Part shown: positions 1-13,500 of the stretch, piece by piece | Position numbering within the stretch: position 1 is the first letter of the stretch | Layout of the letters: the number at the start of each line of letters is the position of its first letter | The notes under the pieces: generated by a model | Told to the model about the DNA's origin: nothing | The model's input: the letters and a program-made list of their open reading frames with translations, nothing else | Database searches by the model: none | Made by a program: the position numbers and the translations under genes | NCBI RefSeq assembly: GCF_958298935.1 | Contig: NC_084933.1 | Span: 6,989,001 to 7,053,000, forward strand | Length of the DNA: 64,000 nt | From: Phragmites australis | Taxonomy: Eukaryota; Streptophyta; Magnoliopsida; Poales; Poaceae | Direction of reading: 5' to 3'

Positions 1-960
1 AAAAATTTATTTAAAATTTTGTAGAATTATTTTATAGCATAAAACTGATTAAAACACTTTTATGAAATTTATTTGTATTTTTCTAGAAATAAAACTAATT
101 TTTATATGCATCAAAACAAATTAAAAGCATTTACTTTATCAAACAATGCATTTTAAAACATTATCAGAATTAATATATATTTTCTAAACTAGTTTCGAAA
201 ACAAAAACATTTATTCTAACCTTAAAACTATTTTTCAAAAATAAAACAGAATTAAGAACCTATTACAAACATATTAAAACATTTATATAAATCATTTTCT
301 ATTTTTTTGGAATTTTCTAATAAAGAAAAACCTAATTTTGGAATATTTGAATTATCATGAATTATTATTTTTCTAAAGGAAAATCGAGTTTACTGCGCAA
401 TCGCTGATCGGGTTGTTGACTCGGCTCGGAAGTGCTCACCGGACTCTCACGTTGGACAAAGACGCGTACGTGGCTGCACACGTGTCACGCTGACTAGGCC
501 GAAGGCTAATTAAATCATGCGCGTCGATATGAGAACGAACGGCTGAGATCTAACTACCTCAAAGAGGTAATCACCATCTAATCTATGCCGCAAATCTAAT
601 ATCGAATGGTGGGAGGGTGGGGCTACCTTGGCTCCGGCTCGGGAAGGCGGCGGCGGCGGCTCGAGACGGCGGAGGATGGTTGGAGAAGGGTAGCGACGGC
701 GCTGCGATGCTCAGGAGTCAACGGAGAACGACAGAGCGTGATCGGAAGGCGACGGCGAATTCGTTTGACGGGTCGCGGCACGTCGGGGGAACAATGGATT
801 TCAAATGGGCGGGGCTATGAAGACGAAGGGAGAGGATTCGGGAGGAGAGGGAAGGAGTTGACAGGCGGGACTCACAAGACAGAGAGAACATAGAGAGAGA
901 TCAGAGGGAAGGTAGAAAACGGGCGTGGCAAATTGACTAGGAAAACATGGGTTTGAGTAC
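1..960. other. AT-rich then GC-rich block inside a CPSF160 intron, probable transposon remnant
   Basis: Bases 1-370 are very AT-rich. Bases about 400-900 switch to GC-rich, with CGG runs and a purine-rich tail. A similar AT-to-GC transition occurs inside the solo LTR at 58.4-59.9 kb. The open frames at 606-893 show no recognisable domain. No exon of CPSF160 is seen here. Confidence 0.3.
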
Positions 961-1442
961 CAAGGTTATTATATTGCAATTTTGCAATGGCCTTGCATTT
1001 TCCACTAGCTTAAGATTTTAGTGTAAAATGTCCTAGCTTTGACATATTAGAAGATGCCATTGGAATCTGGCTGACCTATGTAACAGTTTCATCTAGCTCC
1101 ACATATTAGGAGTGTGTTTTCACGGTCAGCCTAGTTACTGGATTAAAACTGCCTGCTGAAGCTAACTTTTGTCGGTTGCACTTTTTTTTTCTACCTTACT
1201 TTAAAAGACTTTTGTGTAGTTCATGAAATTGTTAGTAAATATTGTCTTGCCGATTGTTTTACTAGGTTTTCTAACAGTTTCTATTACTTATGAACCATCT
1301 ACTTTCTGTACATGTTTCTAGTTATGCACAAATCATTTGTGATTTGCCACACATGTAGCAGTGAGATTTTGGAAAGTATACTAAACTTAGACAGTCCCTT
1401 GAACCTTGTTTACTGATATATTTTGATCAACTTGTGTAACAG

Positions 1443-1580
1443 TCTGCTGATACTGAAGGTGACCTCCCTTTCTCAAAGCGCCTAAAGAGGATCCCATCTG
1501 ATGTTTTACAAGATGTTACCAGTGTCGAGGAACTTTCTTTTCATAATAATGTGGTGCCAAACAGTCTAGATTCAGCACAG
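1443..1580 (+). CDS. CPSF160: CPSF160 exon 1 of window (residues 1-46 of visible protein)
   Basis: Acceptor AG at 1441-1442 and donor GT at 1581, phase 0 on both sides. It encodes SADTEGDLPFSKRLKRIP and so on, a basic stretch in the middle of CPSF160. No earlier exon is visible between 1 and 1440. Confidence 0.88.
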
Positions 1581-4500
1581 GTCTGAACATTACTTTCAGT
1601 TGTGTGGCAGCTATCTGTTTATATTCAACTTTTGTAGTGCTGGAATCATGTTCCAATTGTTGTAGGTGATGTGATTTCTATTGTAGTACTGTGAAGTTGA
1701 TAAATAATCCTTATTACAGGCTCATTTTAGTTACTGATTCAGCTACTTTCTTTTCTATAAAGCATACATGATGAGTTTCCAGCAGCTCATAGTATCTTGC
1801 TGCTTGCTATGTTTTCTTTCCTGTTTCTGATTTATTTCACTTAAACTTTGCAGAAGATCTCATTCATTGTGAGAGATGCTCTGATCAATGTTGGTCCTCT
1901 GAAAGATTTTGCCTATGGTTTAAGGACTAATTCGGATCCCAACGCAGCAGGAATTTCAAAGCAAAGCAATTATGAGTTGGTAAGCTGTATGACACTGTTA
2001 AGATACTAGGATCATTAGGGGGATAAACATCCGCCGGGCGGCGTCGGCTGCTAGGGGAGTGATTAGACTATAGATTGGGGAGACTCAAGATATTAGGGGA
2101 GACTTAGATTAATTCTTTTTTGCTTGATTATAAAGGGTGGCAGCCATGTACCTTATATAGTTCTAACTCTAACAACTTGACTAACAAACTCTATATAGGA
2201 TAAGAGCTACCTCTAACAACTTGACTAACAAACTATAGATAGGATAAGAGCCTAACAAACCAATAGATATACTAACTGATCAATCCTAACCTTTCAATTA
2301 TTGGTCATAACTAGGTCTATCTTGTTCATAGATAGGATAAGAGCCTAACAAACCAATAGATATACTAACTGATCAATCCTAACCTTTCAATTATTGGTCA
2401 TAACTAGGTCTATCTTGTTCAGTTGTACTAGCTTTTATTGTCAAATGTGTATATGTGGTTTAATTTTTATTTTCATAATAGGTATTATGAAAATGGGTTC
2501 CAAATCCAGGTCCTAAGTGGTCAGTTACAGCCAGTGGCTGAAAATCCCAGTGGCTTATGGGATAACAACCAATTGGTTTTGAGATCTTATGTGCTATATG
2601 TGAATTTAGACTCTTAATACTATTCCGAGGTCAAGGAAGAATACGTAAACAGGACATATTGAAAACGCCACCGGGAGAAAGCTGACCAGCATTGGCTGCT
2701 TAGGATGAGAGGACTGGGGTGGCGAACATGGGGGGAGGGATTAGATTGGTTATTCTTGCTTGATCAAATGAGGAGACTGCTATGATGTTATATAGGAACA
2801 GCTGTAACACACAGAGCTAACAAATCCAATCCTACGCTAAATAATGGATCTATCCAAACTGCTAACTTGGTGCTGAAATAAACAAACTAACTTAGAAATA
2901 ACATTATTGCTGTTGCTCCTTGCGCCAGCACGGCCCATGCTGCCAGCCTGGTTGCTGGTGTGCGCATGCTGTGGCAGCTCAACACCCATGACAACCTACT
3001 GCGTCGCACATCCTGAATGAATTGGTGCATTCATTTTACTTGATTAATGTGATATTAGAATTTTACCTTCTGTTAGCATTTTTCGCATCAAATCTCTGTT
3101 GTTCTAGTTGTAGTACGTAAGGAAAATCAACAATATATTAGTTCTGATTTTTGGCTTCATTTCAGTTTATTCATCTGTGACAATATTGGCTGTTTCAGGT
3201 GTGTTGTTCTGGTCATGGAAAGAATGGAACACTTTCCGCTCTTCAACAATCTATCCGTCCAGATTTAATTACTGAGGTGCATTTTTTTTTTCTGTTTTTT
3301 AGCCAAACACTTTCTTCCATTCTTTAGGGAAGAAGATAATGCTTTGTTATGCAATTTGCTTTATTTGCTAATATGACACCACTATGGCGTGCTGGATTAG
3401 CAATAGCTGATCAGCATATATTAGGTCCCTTGCTGGGCCTGGTTTTGTTCTTTTGGACATACTTACATTGGACTTTAGCATGTGCAAAATCAGATTGTAT
3501 CATTTAATAAACTAGTACATGTTAATTTAGCGTGTACACATGGTGGTTATTTCTCAGTTGACTCAGGATGGCATTGTAATCACATAGGTTAATATTCCTG
3601 TTATAACTTGTAAATGTGTTAACAATACTGGATAACCTGACATGTATTAACAGTAAACCTAAAGGAGCATGCCCAAAAATAATCTATCTTATCATAAAAT
3701 AGGAGAATGAGTTCTGTCATTGGGTTGTATCAGGGCAGCTCAATCAACCATTACATCATTGCCTTTCTTCAACTCAACAAAGTACCTTACCTTTCTTCTT
3801 CTGCATTCCCATCTTATATATTTATTTTGTCATAATCAATATGCTCGCTTTGTTTTTTCTTTTTAGGGAAAATCGTAAAAGACATCCTATGACCCACCCT
3901 TGCTCATACTTTTCCCACAACTCATCTTGCTACAACTAAACCAGACCTCCCACTCTCCCCTGTCCACAACTCAATATCTCTTTCACTCCACCTCTCCCCT
4001 GTCCACTACCACCCAATTTCTCGTGACATTCTGCAGTTTGTCACTGTGTGCATCAAGCCCTCAACCTCTAGGTTGCGTCCTAGGTGGGGTTGACCCAGTA
4101 GTTGCATAACTGGGTGCTGGTGGGCATTACCATTAGAGTGGGAATAGGCAGTGTCATTGTGGTTGTGTAGATCAGGAAAGGGCTCGCGTTGGCTGTTGGC
4201 GATGCCAATGGCGACTTGGCGACACTGCTACTAGGCGGCGAGAGTCAATGACTCAATGTCTACTTTAAGCGAAAAAATATAGAATGTGACAAAAAAATGG
4301 GGAGCTGACATAGTGGGAGAATGGAAGAGATATTTTGATTTGTTGGGTGTATTTAGTACCCATATGAGTTGTATGGGGGAAATTAGCAATATTGTTGAAT
4401 TATAGGGTGACTTCTAGATTTTTTCTTCTTTTTTTGTGGAAACTTCAATTTTGTTATCTACTAGTATTTTACTTATGTTTGTTCATTACTTATCTAGGTG

Positions 4501-7500
4501 GAATTACCAAGCTGCACAGGTATATGGGCAGTTTACTATAAGAGTTCTCGTGGAAATACAGCAGAGGACAATGAATATCATGCTTATTTGATAATAAGCC
4601 TAGAAAGCCGGACAATGGTAACTTTAATTTGATTTTGTTCGTTTTTTTGTTGATGTACTATGGTGAATTATGCTTTATAATCTTTGTAATCTTTATTGTC
4701 AAGTGGACCTAAATATAAGAGTATTTCGAATCTTGGTATTGGTAGAATATGTAAGTTTTTCATACTTAATTGACTATTCCAGTTTTTCATACTTAATTGA
4801 CTATTCCAAAGTACAATTTTGAATATTTTTGCGCTTTCATCCCTATGGTGAATAAAGACTTGCTCAAACCCCGGTCCAGGCTTGAAAAGGCCTGGCTTTA
4901 AAAAGCTAGGCCCAAGTCCAGACCAACCCAAGCCCTGAGGAATCAGGCAGGTCCAGGTCATACCGACCAGGCCGGGTTTCCCATGAATAACTGTAGGTGG
5001 GTAGTATGGTTCCTGCACTTTGCTTAGATTTACTAAGAGCTGGATCTCACTTCGAACTGTGCTTGGTTGGATGTTGCAAAACTTTGTGCATTTATGAAAT
5101 AATGGTTCAGATGTATTATTTGTGGAATTCTAAACCATGACATTCAAGGATGCTACAACTGCTAGGCAGTTTGCTACACCCCGTGTATAATTTCTGCACT
5201 TGCGTACCTGAGACACTGTTGGTTCCTTTTTTAAATGCGCTCACTGCTTCCTGAAAAGCCTGTCCTGCCCTACATGCCATTCCTTTCTTCCAAATGGAGC
5301 CTGAAATAGTTGCATACTTGCTGCTACAGAATACACTATACTCACATGCATTGGAATCTGCCGTAAGTTAAATAGAAAACCCATAATATGCCACATAATA
5401 ACTACATATTTCACAATATGCCACTCATTGTGAGGTTGACATATGGGCCCTGGAACATCAGTAGCATGTGCCCACATACGAAGTTATTCAGTGGCATATA
5501 AGAAATTGCCCCTAAACTTGATTATTTTCTATCCCTATCAAGATGTGTACAGAATTACCTGTATTCTGTATACCTCCTCTGAGACTCCCAATCTTGTATG
5601 GTCTCTAAAACGAGTATTTCCATATTTGATCATGTGGTATAGACGCACGGTGTGAATGATCTAAAATATTTTACGTTTTTATGCGGATGATAATTAATTT
5701 TCTGTTTAACATATATATAGCTACCATTGGGCTTTATCCTCTGGTTTCTTCCGATGAAATGGTTACTAATTGTTTGAATTACTATTTGAATTATGTATAT
5801 TTGATTTCTTTGAGCTTGATCCTTAATTCTTTCGACAAAACGGTTACTCTATGATTTTGCTATATAACATATGATTGATTTCGATTTGACTTGATTCTCT
5901 AATTTCGCTTGATGAAATGATTACTAACTGTTCAACATTATTCTGTTACAATAGGTACTTCAGACAGGTGATGATCTTGGAGAAGTTACCGAAACAGTTG
6001 ACTATAATGTTCAAGCAAGCACAATTGCTGCTGGTAACTTGTTTGGGAGGTATGCCACCACTAACCTTTTTTGTTTTGTTTTACAGTTTTAGTAATTTGT
6101 ATCACATTTATTAGGCAGGTCTATGTGTGATTAGCTATAATTAGCTCTTACTATGTATACTTGATTGTATTCCTTGTATCCCCAGCCATATTGGCTATAT
6201 ATATGAAGGTCACCTCCCCATATTGGGTGTGAGGTGTGTCTCTACATGGTATCAGCCGATTAGATCCTATTCTCCCGGTCTTTCCCTCCCTCCACCTCGC
6301 GACTCCGTGATCGCGCGACTTCCCCCCCACGCGCGAGACTTCCTCTCGCCCGTCCTCCCTCTCTCCTCTCCCATGGACACCTCGGCCCCCTCCTTCTCGG
6401 CCACCAGTGCCGGCACCCTGCCTGCGACAGGCACTCCCCCCATGCCTGCCATGAGCGCCGGCGCTGCTGCCCCGATCGTGGCTCACAACTACGCCACAGT
6501 CAACGTCAAGTTCCACATCCCTTTTACGCTGGACTTTCAATCCAACTACTCCAAGTGGGCGTTCTTCTTCAAGTCGCTGTGCGGCAAGTTCGGCCTTCGC
6601 TCGCACATCGACGGCTCTGCTCCCCCTCGACCTGATGATCCTCAGTGGGATGCCGCGGAGTGCTGCGTCCGGGGCTGGATCTCTGGCTCCGTCGACGACT
6701 CCGTCCTCGACCTCGCCATGGACAGTGCCGATCCAACCGCTCGTGATCTATGGGTGGCCATTGAAGGGATCTTCCGCGCCAACCGGGAGCCGCGCGCCAT
6801 CTTCCTCCTCAACGAGTTTCACTCCATGGTGCAAGGTGACAGCACCATATCGGCGTACTGCCAGCGGCTGAAGATCAAGGCCGCCGCTCTTCGCGACGTC
6901 GGCCATCCTGTCCAGGACTCGCAGCTCGTCCTCGCCCTTCTGCGTGGCCTCAATCCTCGCTTCTCCAACACCGCCGACGACATCGCCAACTCCGCTGTAC
7001 TTCCCACATTCGCCAGAGCCCATGACATGCTGGCACTAAAGGAGCTTCGTCTCACCAACGACGAAAAGACGGTCGCCAGCACCGCCCTCCTCGCCACCGC
7101 CGGCTCTGGCTGCACCAGCCCGGGCGGGTGCCGTGCTCTCGCTGCCACAGCCAACTCTGGAGGTCCACACAACCCACACGTGACCGGCTACGGCAGCAAC
7201 AAGGGCGGCGGCGGTGGCAACAGCAGCAGCAGCAAGGGCAAGGGCAAGGGCCGGCGTGGCTGGAACAGCGCCTCTGCGCAGCAGCGCGGCGGCGCTGGCC
7301 AGACTAATCAATACCGACCCATGGGCCCCTGGATTTGCTACAATCCATGGGCGCCACAGGGCCCTCCTTCGGCTCAGCAGGGCGGCTGGCGCCCAGGCGT
7401 GCTTGGCGCCCCTCCTCCTCAGGCTCACACGGCCTTCGCGCCTACGCAGCCCCCGACGACATTTGCGCCGCTCCACGTCTCCCAACAAGCTCCCATGTGG

Positions 7501-10500
7501 AACCAGGATGGTCTTGTCGCTGCACTTAATCAGATGCATCTCCAGGGCCAGCATCCCTGGGTCCTGGATTCCGGCGCCTCCTCCCACATGAGCTCCTCGG
7601 ATGGTATACTCCTCTCTCGCCATCCTCCTCCTCACTCTTCCATTACAGTTGGCAATGGTGCAAATCTTCCTATTTCATGTCGTGGCGAGTCTGTTCTTCA
7701 TACACCAGAGTCCAATTTTCATCTAAATAATGTCTTAGTTGTCCCATCTCTAGTCTGCAATCTGCTATCTGTCCGTCAATTTACTAGGGACAACAACTGC
7801 TCTATAGAATTTGACGCTCTTGGTTTTTCTGTCAAGGATATCCCGACCCAACGCGTGATGCTTCGCTGCAATAGTGCTGGTGATCTTTACACTTTCCCTG
7901 CTGCGTCTTCCGCTCCACACGCCAGCATTGCCATCTCCACCGACCTCTGGCATCATCGTCTTGGTCATCCCAGCTCCGCCACCATTGACATTCTTCGTCG
8001 TAATACGTCCATCAGCTGCAATAAAATAGAGAAATTGCTATGTCATTCTTGTCAGCTTGGCAAACATGTGCGCCTTCCTTTTTCAGATTCCAGTTCATAT
8101 ACTTCCATGCCTTTTGAACTTGTTCACTGTGATGTATGGACATCCCCGGTTGCCAGTGTATCCGGGTATCAATACTATCTCGTTTTACTTGATGATTTTA
8201 CTCATTTCTGTTGGACCCTTCCCCTCACTTGCAAATCTGAAGTCTCCACACATATTGCAAATTTTTGCAATTATGTACACACTCAATTCAGCCTTGCCAT
8301 CAAAGCTGTCCAAGCCGACAACGGCACTGAGTTCGTAAACAATACCCTCCATACTCTCTTTGCTTCCCGTGGTATTCATTTACGCCTCTCGTGTCCATAT
8401 ACCTCCCCACAAAATGGCAAGGCTGAACGCCTTCTTCGCACATTGAACAACATCAGCCGCACGATGCTCCTACATGCACACATGCCTGCTCAGTACTGGG
8501 CTGAGGCGCTCGCCACAGCCACATACCTTCTGAACAGGCGTCCATGCTCTGCTGTTCGCCACAGCATTCCATACACTCTCCTCCACAACAAATCTCCCGA
8601 GTACTCCCACTTACGTGTCTTTGGGTGTCTCTGTTATCCGAACTTGACCGCCACGGCTCGCCACAAACTCTCCCCTCGCTCCACAGCTTGTGTTTTTCTC
8701 GGCTATCCCTCTTCCCACAAGGGGTACCGCTGCCTCGACATGGCCACTAAGCGTGTCATCATCTCTCGCCATGTGGTCTTCGATGAGACTTGTTTTCCCT
8801 TCGGGCTTTACCCCTCCAGGTCCTCGCCAAGCGACCTGGATTTTTTGCTTGCAGGAACTACAGTGCCGGTGCGTCCTGCATCTCTGCCCTCTGCTGCTGG
8901 GCAGTCACACCAAGGTTTCATTGAGGAGCTGACCGACGACCCCGCGATCTTGTTTCACGGCCCCGTACTACCTGCTGCTCCTCCAGCGGCTGCCCCGGCT
9001 CCAGCTACTGTTCACGCCGCTCCACCAGCTCGGGACATCCGGCTTGTCTACAGCCGGCGTCCCCGGGCGCATGACGGGTCCTCTACAGCACCAGGACCGG
9101 CTCCTGCACCTGTTCAGCAGCCTCCTGCCCCTGCACAGTAGGCTACTGCTCCTGTACAGCAGCCGCAGGTGCCCGCAGCTCCATCAGCACCTCTCGTACC
9201 GCAGGAACGATGCATCACGCGGACCCAGTCCGGGGCCATACCGGTTATGCGGTATGTGGGGCTCTCTGCGACAACCACTCCGTCTCCACTTCCCGCCAAC
9301 TACCGTAGCGGCTTGGCTGATCCAAACTGGCGTGCGGCCATGGCTGAGGAGTACAAGGCGCTCATCGACAACGGGACATGGCGCCTCGTGCCCCGGCCAC
9401 ACGGCGCCAACGTGGTCACCGGCAAGTGGATATTCAAGCACAAGTACCACTCCGACGGTACCCTCACCCGCCACAAGGCTCGCTGGGTGGTTCGTGGCTT
9501 CTCCCAGCGCCACGGGATCGACTACGACGAGACATTCAGCCCGGTGGTCAAACCAGCAACCATCCGGGCTGTCCTCAGCATGGCTGCCTCACACGCCTGG
9601 CCTATTCATCAGCTAGACGTCAAGAACGCCTTTCTCCATGGACATCTGGAGGAGGCCGTCTACTGCCAGCAGCCCCCAGGCTTCGTCGACCCTGTTTTTC
9701 CTGATCATGTGTGTCTGTTGCAGCGCTCCCTCTACGGCCTGAAGCAGGCTCCCCGAGCCTGGTACCAGCGTTTTGCGACATACATTCGCCAGCTCGGCTT
9801 CGTCGCCTCGACTTCCGACACCTCCCTATTTGTCTACAAAGACGGGACCAGTATCGCCTACCTGCTTCTGTACGTCGACGATATCGTCCTTACTGCGTCC
9901 TCGACGGCATTTCTACAGCAGATCATTGGGCGCCTCCACTCTGAGTTTGCCATGACTGACCTGGGCGCACTCCATCACTTCCTCGGCATCTCCGTCACTC
10001 GCTCCGCCGACGGCTTGTTCTTATCACAGCGACAGTACGCCGTTGAGCTCCTTCAACGCGCCGGCATGGCTGAGTGTCACTCTACGACGACACCTGTTGA
10101 CACTCATGCCAAGCTATCCGCCACCGCCGGTGCCCCTGTTGCTGATCCGTCCGCGTACCGGAGCCTTGCTGGCGCGCTCCAGTACCTCACGCTGACTCGT
10201 CCTGACTTGGCATACGCCGTCCAACAGGTGTGCCTCTTCATGCATGATCCCCGTGAGCCGCACCTCTCGATGATCAAGCGGATTCTACGCTACCTGAAGG
10301 GCACTCTCTCCTCCGGCCTCCACATTGGTGTCGGCCCCGTTCAGTCACTGGTCGCCTACTCCGATGCCGACTGGGCTGGTTGCCCAGATTCTCGGCGCTC
10401 CACCTCCGGCTATTGTGTCTACCTCGGCGACAATCTGATTTCTTGGTCCTCCAAGCGTCAGACCACGGTCTCCCGCTCCAGTGCAGAAGCAGAGTACCGT

Positions 10501-13500
10501 GCTGTTGCTCATGTGGTGGCCGAGTGCTGCTGGCTGCGCCAGCTCCTGCAGGAGCTCCACGTCTCCATTGCTTCGGCGACGGTTGTCTACTGCGACAATG
10601 TCAGCGCTGTCTACATGACAACCAACCCCGTTCATCATCGTCGCACGAAGCACATTGAGATTGATATTCACTTCGTCCGTAAGAAGGTCGCCTTGGGACA
10701 AGTTCGGGTTCTTCATGTGCCGTCCTCCCACCAGTTCGCAGACATCATGACCAAGGGCCTTCCTGTACAGCTATTTACTGAATTCAGGTCCAGTCTATGC
10801 GTCCGGGATCCTCCCGCTTAGACTGCGGGCGGGTATTAGGCAGGTCTATGTGTGATTAGCTATAATTAGCTCTTACTATGTATACTTGATTGTATTCCTT
10901 GTATCCCCAGCCATATTGGCTATATATATGAAGGTCACCCCCCCATATTGGGTGTGAGGTGTGTCTCTACAACATTATATTGTACTAGTTTGTCATAATT
11001 TGCCGCTAGACTGGATGGATTACATTCAATTTATGATACAAATTAACATATTCTGCTGGCAGCTTGAAACCTGTTATATTTAGTTGTGAGATGGGCCAAT
11101 TAGTTTTTTGCATTATCAATGTCATGTGAATTTTTGGCAATCTGAAATGGCAACAGACAATGAGATATAGTAGCACAATAGCATTGAAAATAAACTCAGG
11201 TTCTGTTGATAACTACTAACATTACCCTAACTTTAAATAACAACAATGTTCTCACTCCTCACTCGGTGCATCCATCACTTGTTGGCTATGCAACACCGAT
11301 ATGGATACGGGGATACGCATTTTCCCAGAAAACCCAATATGTGGATACGTTTTACTTTTAAAAAAAAAAAAAAATAGTAATAAGTTACTTCCATGTTCTA
11401 CTTTAAGTTCTATTACATAACATACTAAAAGTCTCAAATTTAGGACATACTAAAGGACATAACAACTGGCAATATGCTGTTAACTAGCACAGCTTGCAAC
11501 TCAACTTCAATGGTTCATTGGTTCATCCACCACCTAGGCTGCTTCTTCATCCTCATTTCCTTCATCGTCCACAATACCAGCCTCCACATCTCCAAAAGAC
11601 ACAGCTTGCAGATCAGGTTCATCAAGAGAGTTCAGCAACCTCAAGAATGCCTAGACCACTTAGAGAGTCAAAAGAATCTCCTCCCACATCCCACATCCTT
11701 GATTCCCCTTTCTTGTATGCATCTATTCTTCTCGAGAGATGTCTTGGGTTTGAGTGCATATGTACCAAATCTTCAGCAAGCTCTTGAGTTAAGGAGTTTC
11801 ATTTAATGCTGTGGATGAAGCTGTAAGTACCCCAATTCCTCTCACAACAAGATGAGGCTGGTTGGCTAACCAATTTGACGGCCAAACTCTGCAATAGAGG
11901 AGCAAATTGTTGGGCCTGGGAGTTGAATAACTTGGACACTTGGCCCAAACCCTATCTCATCTTTCTCAGCCTCAACCTAAACAGATAACTGCCATCCCCC
12001 TCACCCTCTACGGATTATGAAACCAACTAGACATATGGACTTCTATGTTTATTGTTAAATTGTCAATAGTCTCTTCACTGTGCATTAATTGCCTTTTTGC
12101 CTTCAACGCTGCTTTTCACATGCCATACCGGTTTTGGCATCTTTCTAGAGTTATTAATAAAGATGCTCCATTACTAAATTATGAATTATTTTCAGACAGG
12201 TCTTAATCATCCCATCATTATTTGAATTGCAGGCAACGTGTCATACAGGTATACGCCAAGGGCGCTCGTGTGCTTGATGGTTCCTTCATGACACAAGAGC
12301 TAAACTTTACCATGCATACTTCAGAATCATCATTGAGTTCTGAGCCTCTTGCAGCGGCATCTGCTTCAATTGCAGATCCATATGTTCTTTTAAAGATGGT
12401 TGATGGAACTATTCGAATTCTCGTTGGAGGTATGGTGTATCCACTAGCTGCCACTGTATTTTGCTTTAAGGCCTCTTTGTTTTGGACCTGTCTAAGTTCA
12501 GTTTAACTGTATCAACATTTAATTACAGTATGCAATGAGCCAAAATAGTTAGTTATTGAGAGATGGTAATGCCAGAAAAGTTGCTGAGCAGAGCAAACCT
12601 TAGAAATTGATTAGGCATATTCAGCTTTATAAACGAAGAACATGAGGTTTATGACAATCAAAGATTTTGTAAATTGCTATCCAGATTACTGCAAACTGAT
12701 GGTAAATTGGTAATCACTGGTTACTTGAATCTAGATGATAGCCAGCAATTGGACTGGTAAGAAAAATTCTTGTTACAATTTAGCTTTTACCACAGAGTTT
12801 GAACCTCTTCATTTTTGCCACACTGAATTTCCTTTTCTCACTGGGTTCTCCCACTGGAATGTGGGCCCAAGCCCTACCCAGTGGCATAAAGAAATGAGAT
12901 TTTAAACCGGTAAGTAGGAAAATTTCCTCGGTTTATTTAATTTCAGCCACAACTTCCCGGGGGATCATTTACTAACACATTACCAGCTCATGTCATCCTT
13001 TGAATCTAGTAGGATTGCTCAAATGTCCCTGCCAGTGTCTCCTTTGCACTCTTGATGAGTGTGACTGTCACTGTTATGTGTTTGGACTGGGGAGGATTAA
13101 ACCGTAGGAAATATTTGTGAAAAGTGCGAGGACGAGGCTTAGGTAGGGAGGGAGGAATAATCTTCTTTATCATTTCTAACTCAATAATGACTCACTGGCC
13201 TTATATTTGTAGCCAGGGGACCCTCCTAAAAGATGTGTCTAGAACCCTCCCTGTTACAGATAGACTACCATATTTAAACAGATAGCTTCCTGACTTATGA
13301 CTCCCTTGCCGGAGAGTCTGACTTGGCGGAGGGGAAGGTGGCGTGCGGTGGCTAGGGGTTAGTCACTTGTGACGGCAGCAGCCCTTGCCCTGGCTGCTGC
13401 CATGGCGGGTGGGTTGGATCGGCCCACCTAGCCCATTGGAATCTGGACCATAACAGTTACACGTTTTTGTTATAGCCTGTTGCATTATTTATAAAAGTTA

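Larger units (their letters stand above)
2030..2830. repeat. Unclassified repeat-bearing part of intron 2
   Basis: Two GC-rich patches (2030-2160 and 2650-2760) share phrasing such as GGGAG-GATTAGA and TTGCTTGAT before tandem copies of TAACAA-containing sequence. They look like pieces of one inserted repeat family that I cannot name. No coding potential is seen. Confidence 0.3.
6109..10971 (+). mobile_element. Nearly intact Copia LTR retrotransposon (Ale/Retrofit-like) in CPSF160 intron 5
   Basis: Two 138-bp LTRs (6109-6246, 10834-10971) differ at one base by eye. They are flanked by a perfect 5-bp duplication ACATT (6104-6108, 10972-10976). A TGGTATCAG primer site follows the 5' LTR. The gag-pol frame runs in Copia order (gag, protease, integrase, reverse transcriptase, RNase H) and is broken by one in-frame TAG. 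The 4.86-kb size with very short LTRs suits the Ale/Retrofit lineage; that assignment is inference. The orientation is the same as the host gene. Near-identical LTRs imply a recent insertion. Confidence 0.93.

Noticed and set aside
606..893. 95-codon open frame with Gly/Arg-rich product
   Set aside because: It lies in a GC-rich intronic block, has overlapping frames and no domain; likely composition-driven.
6151..6606. Minus-strand 151-codon frame over the Copia LTR and gag start
   Set aside because: Shadow of the plus-strand gag frame in GC-rich DNA.
7036..7635. Minus-strand 199-codon frame in Copia
   Set aside because: Antisense shadow of the gag linker, low complexity, no family match.
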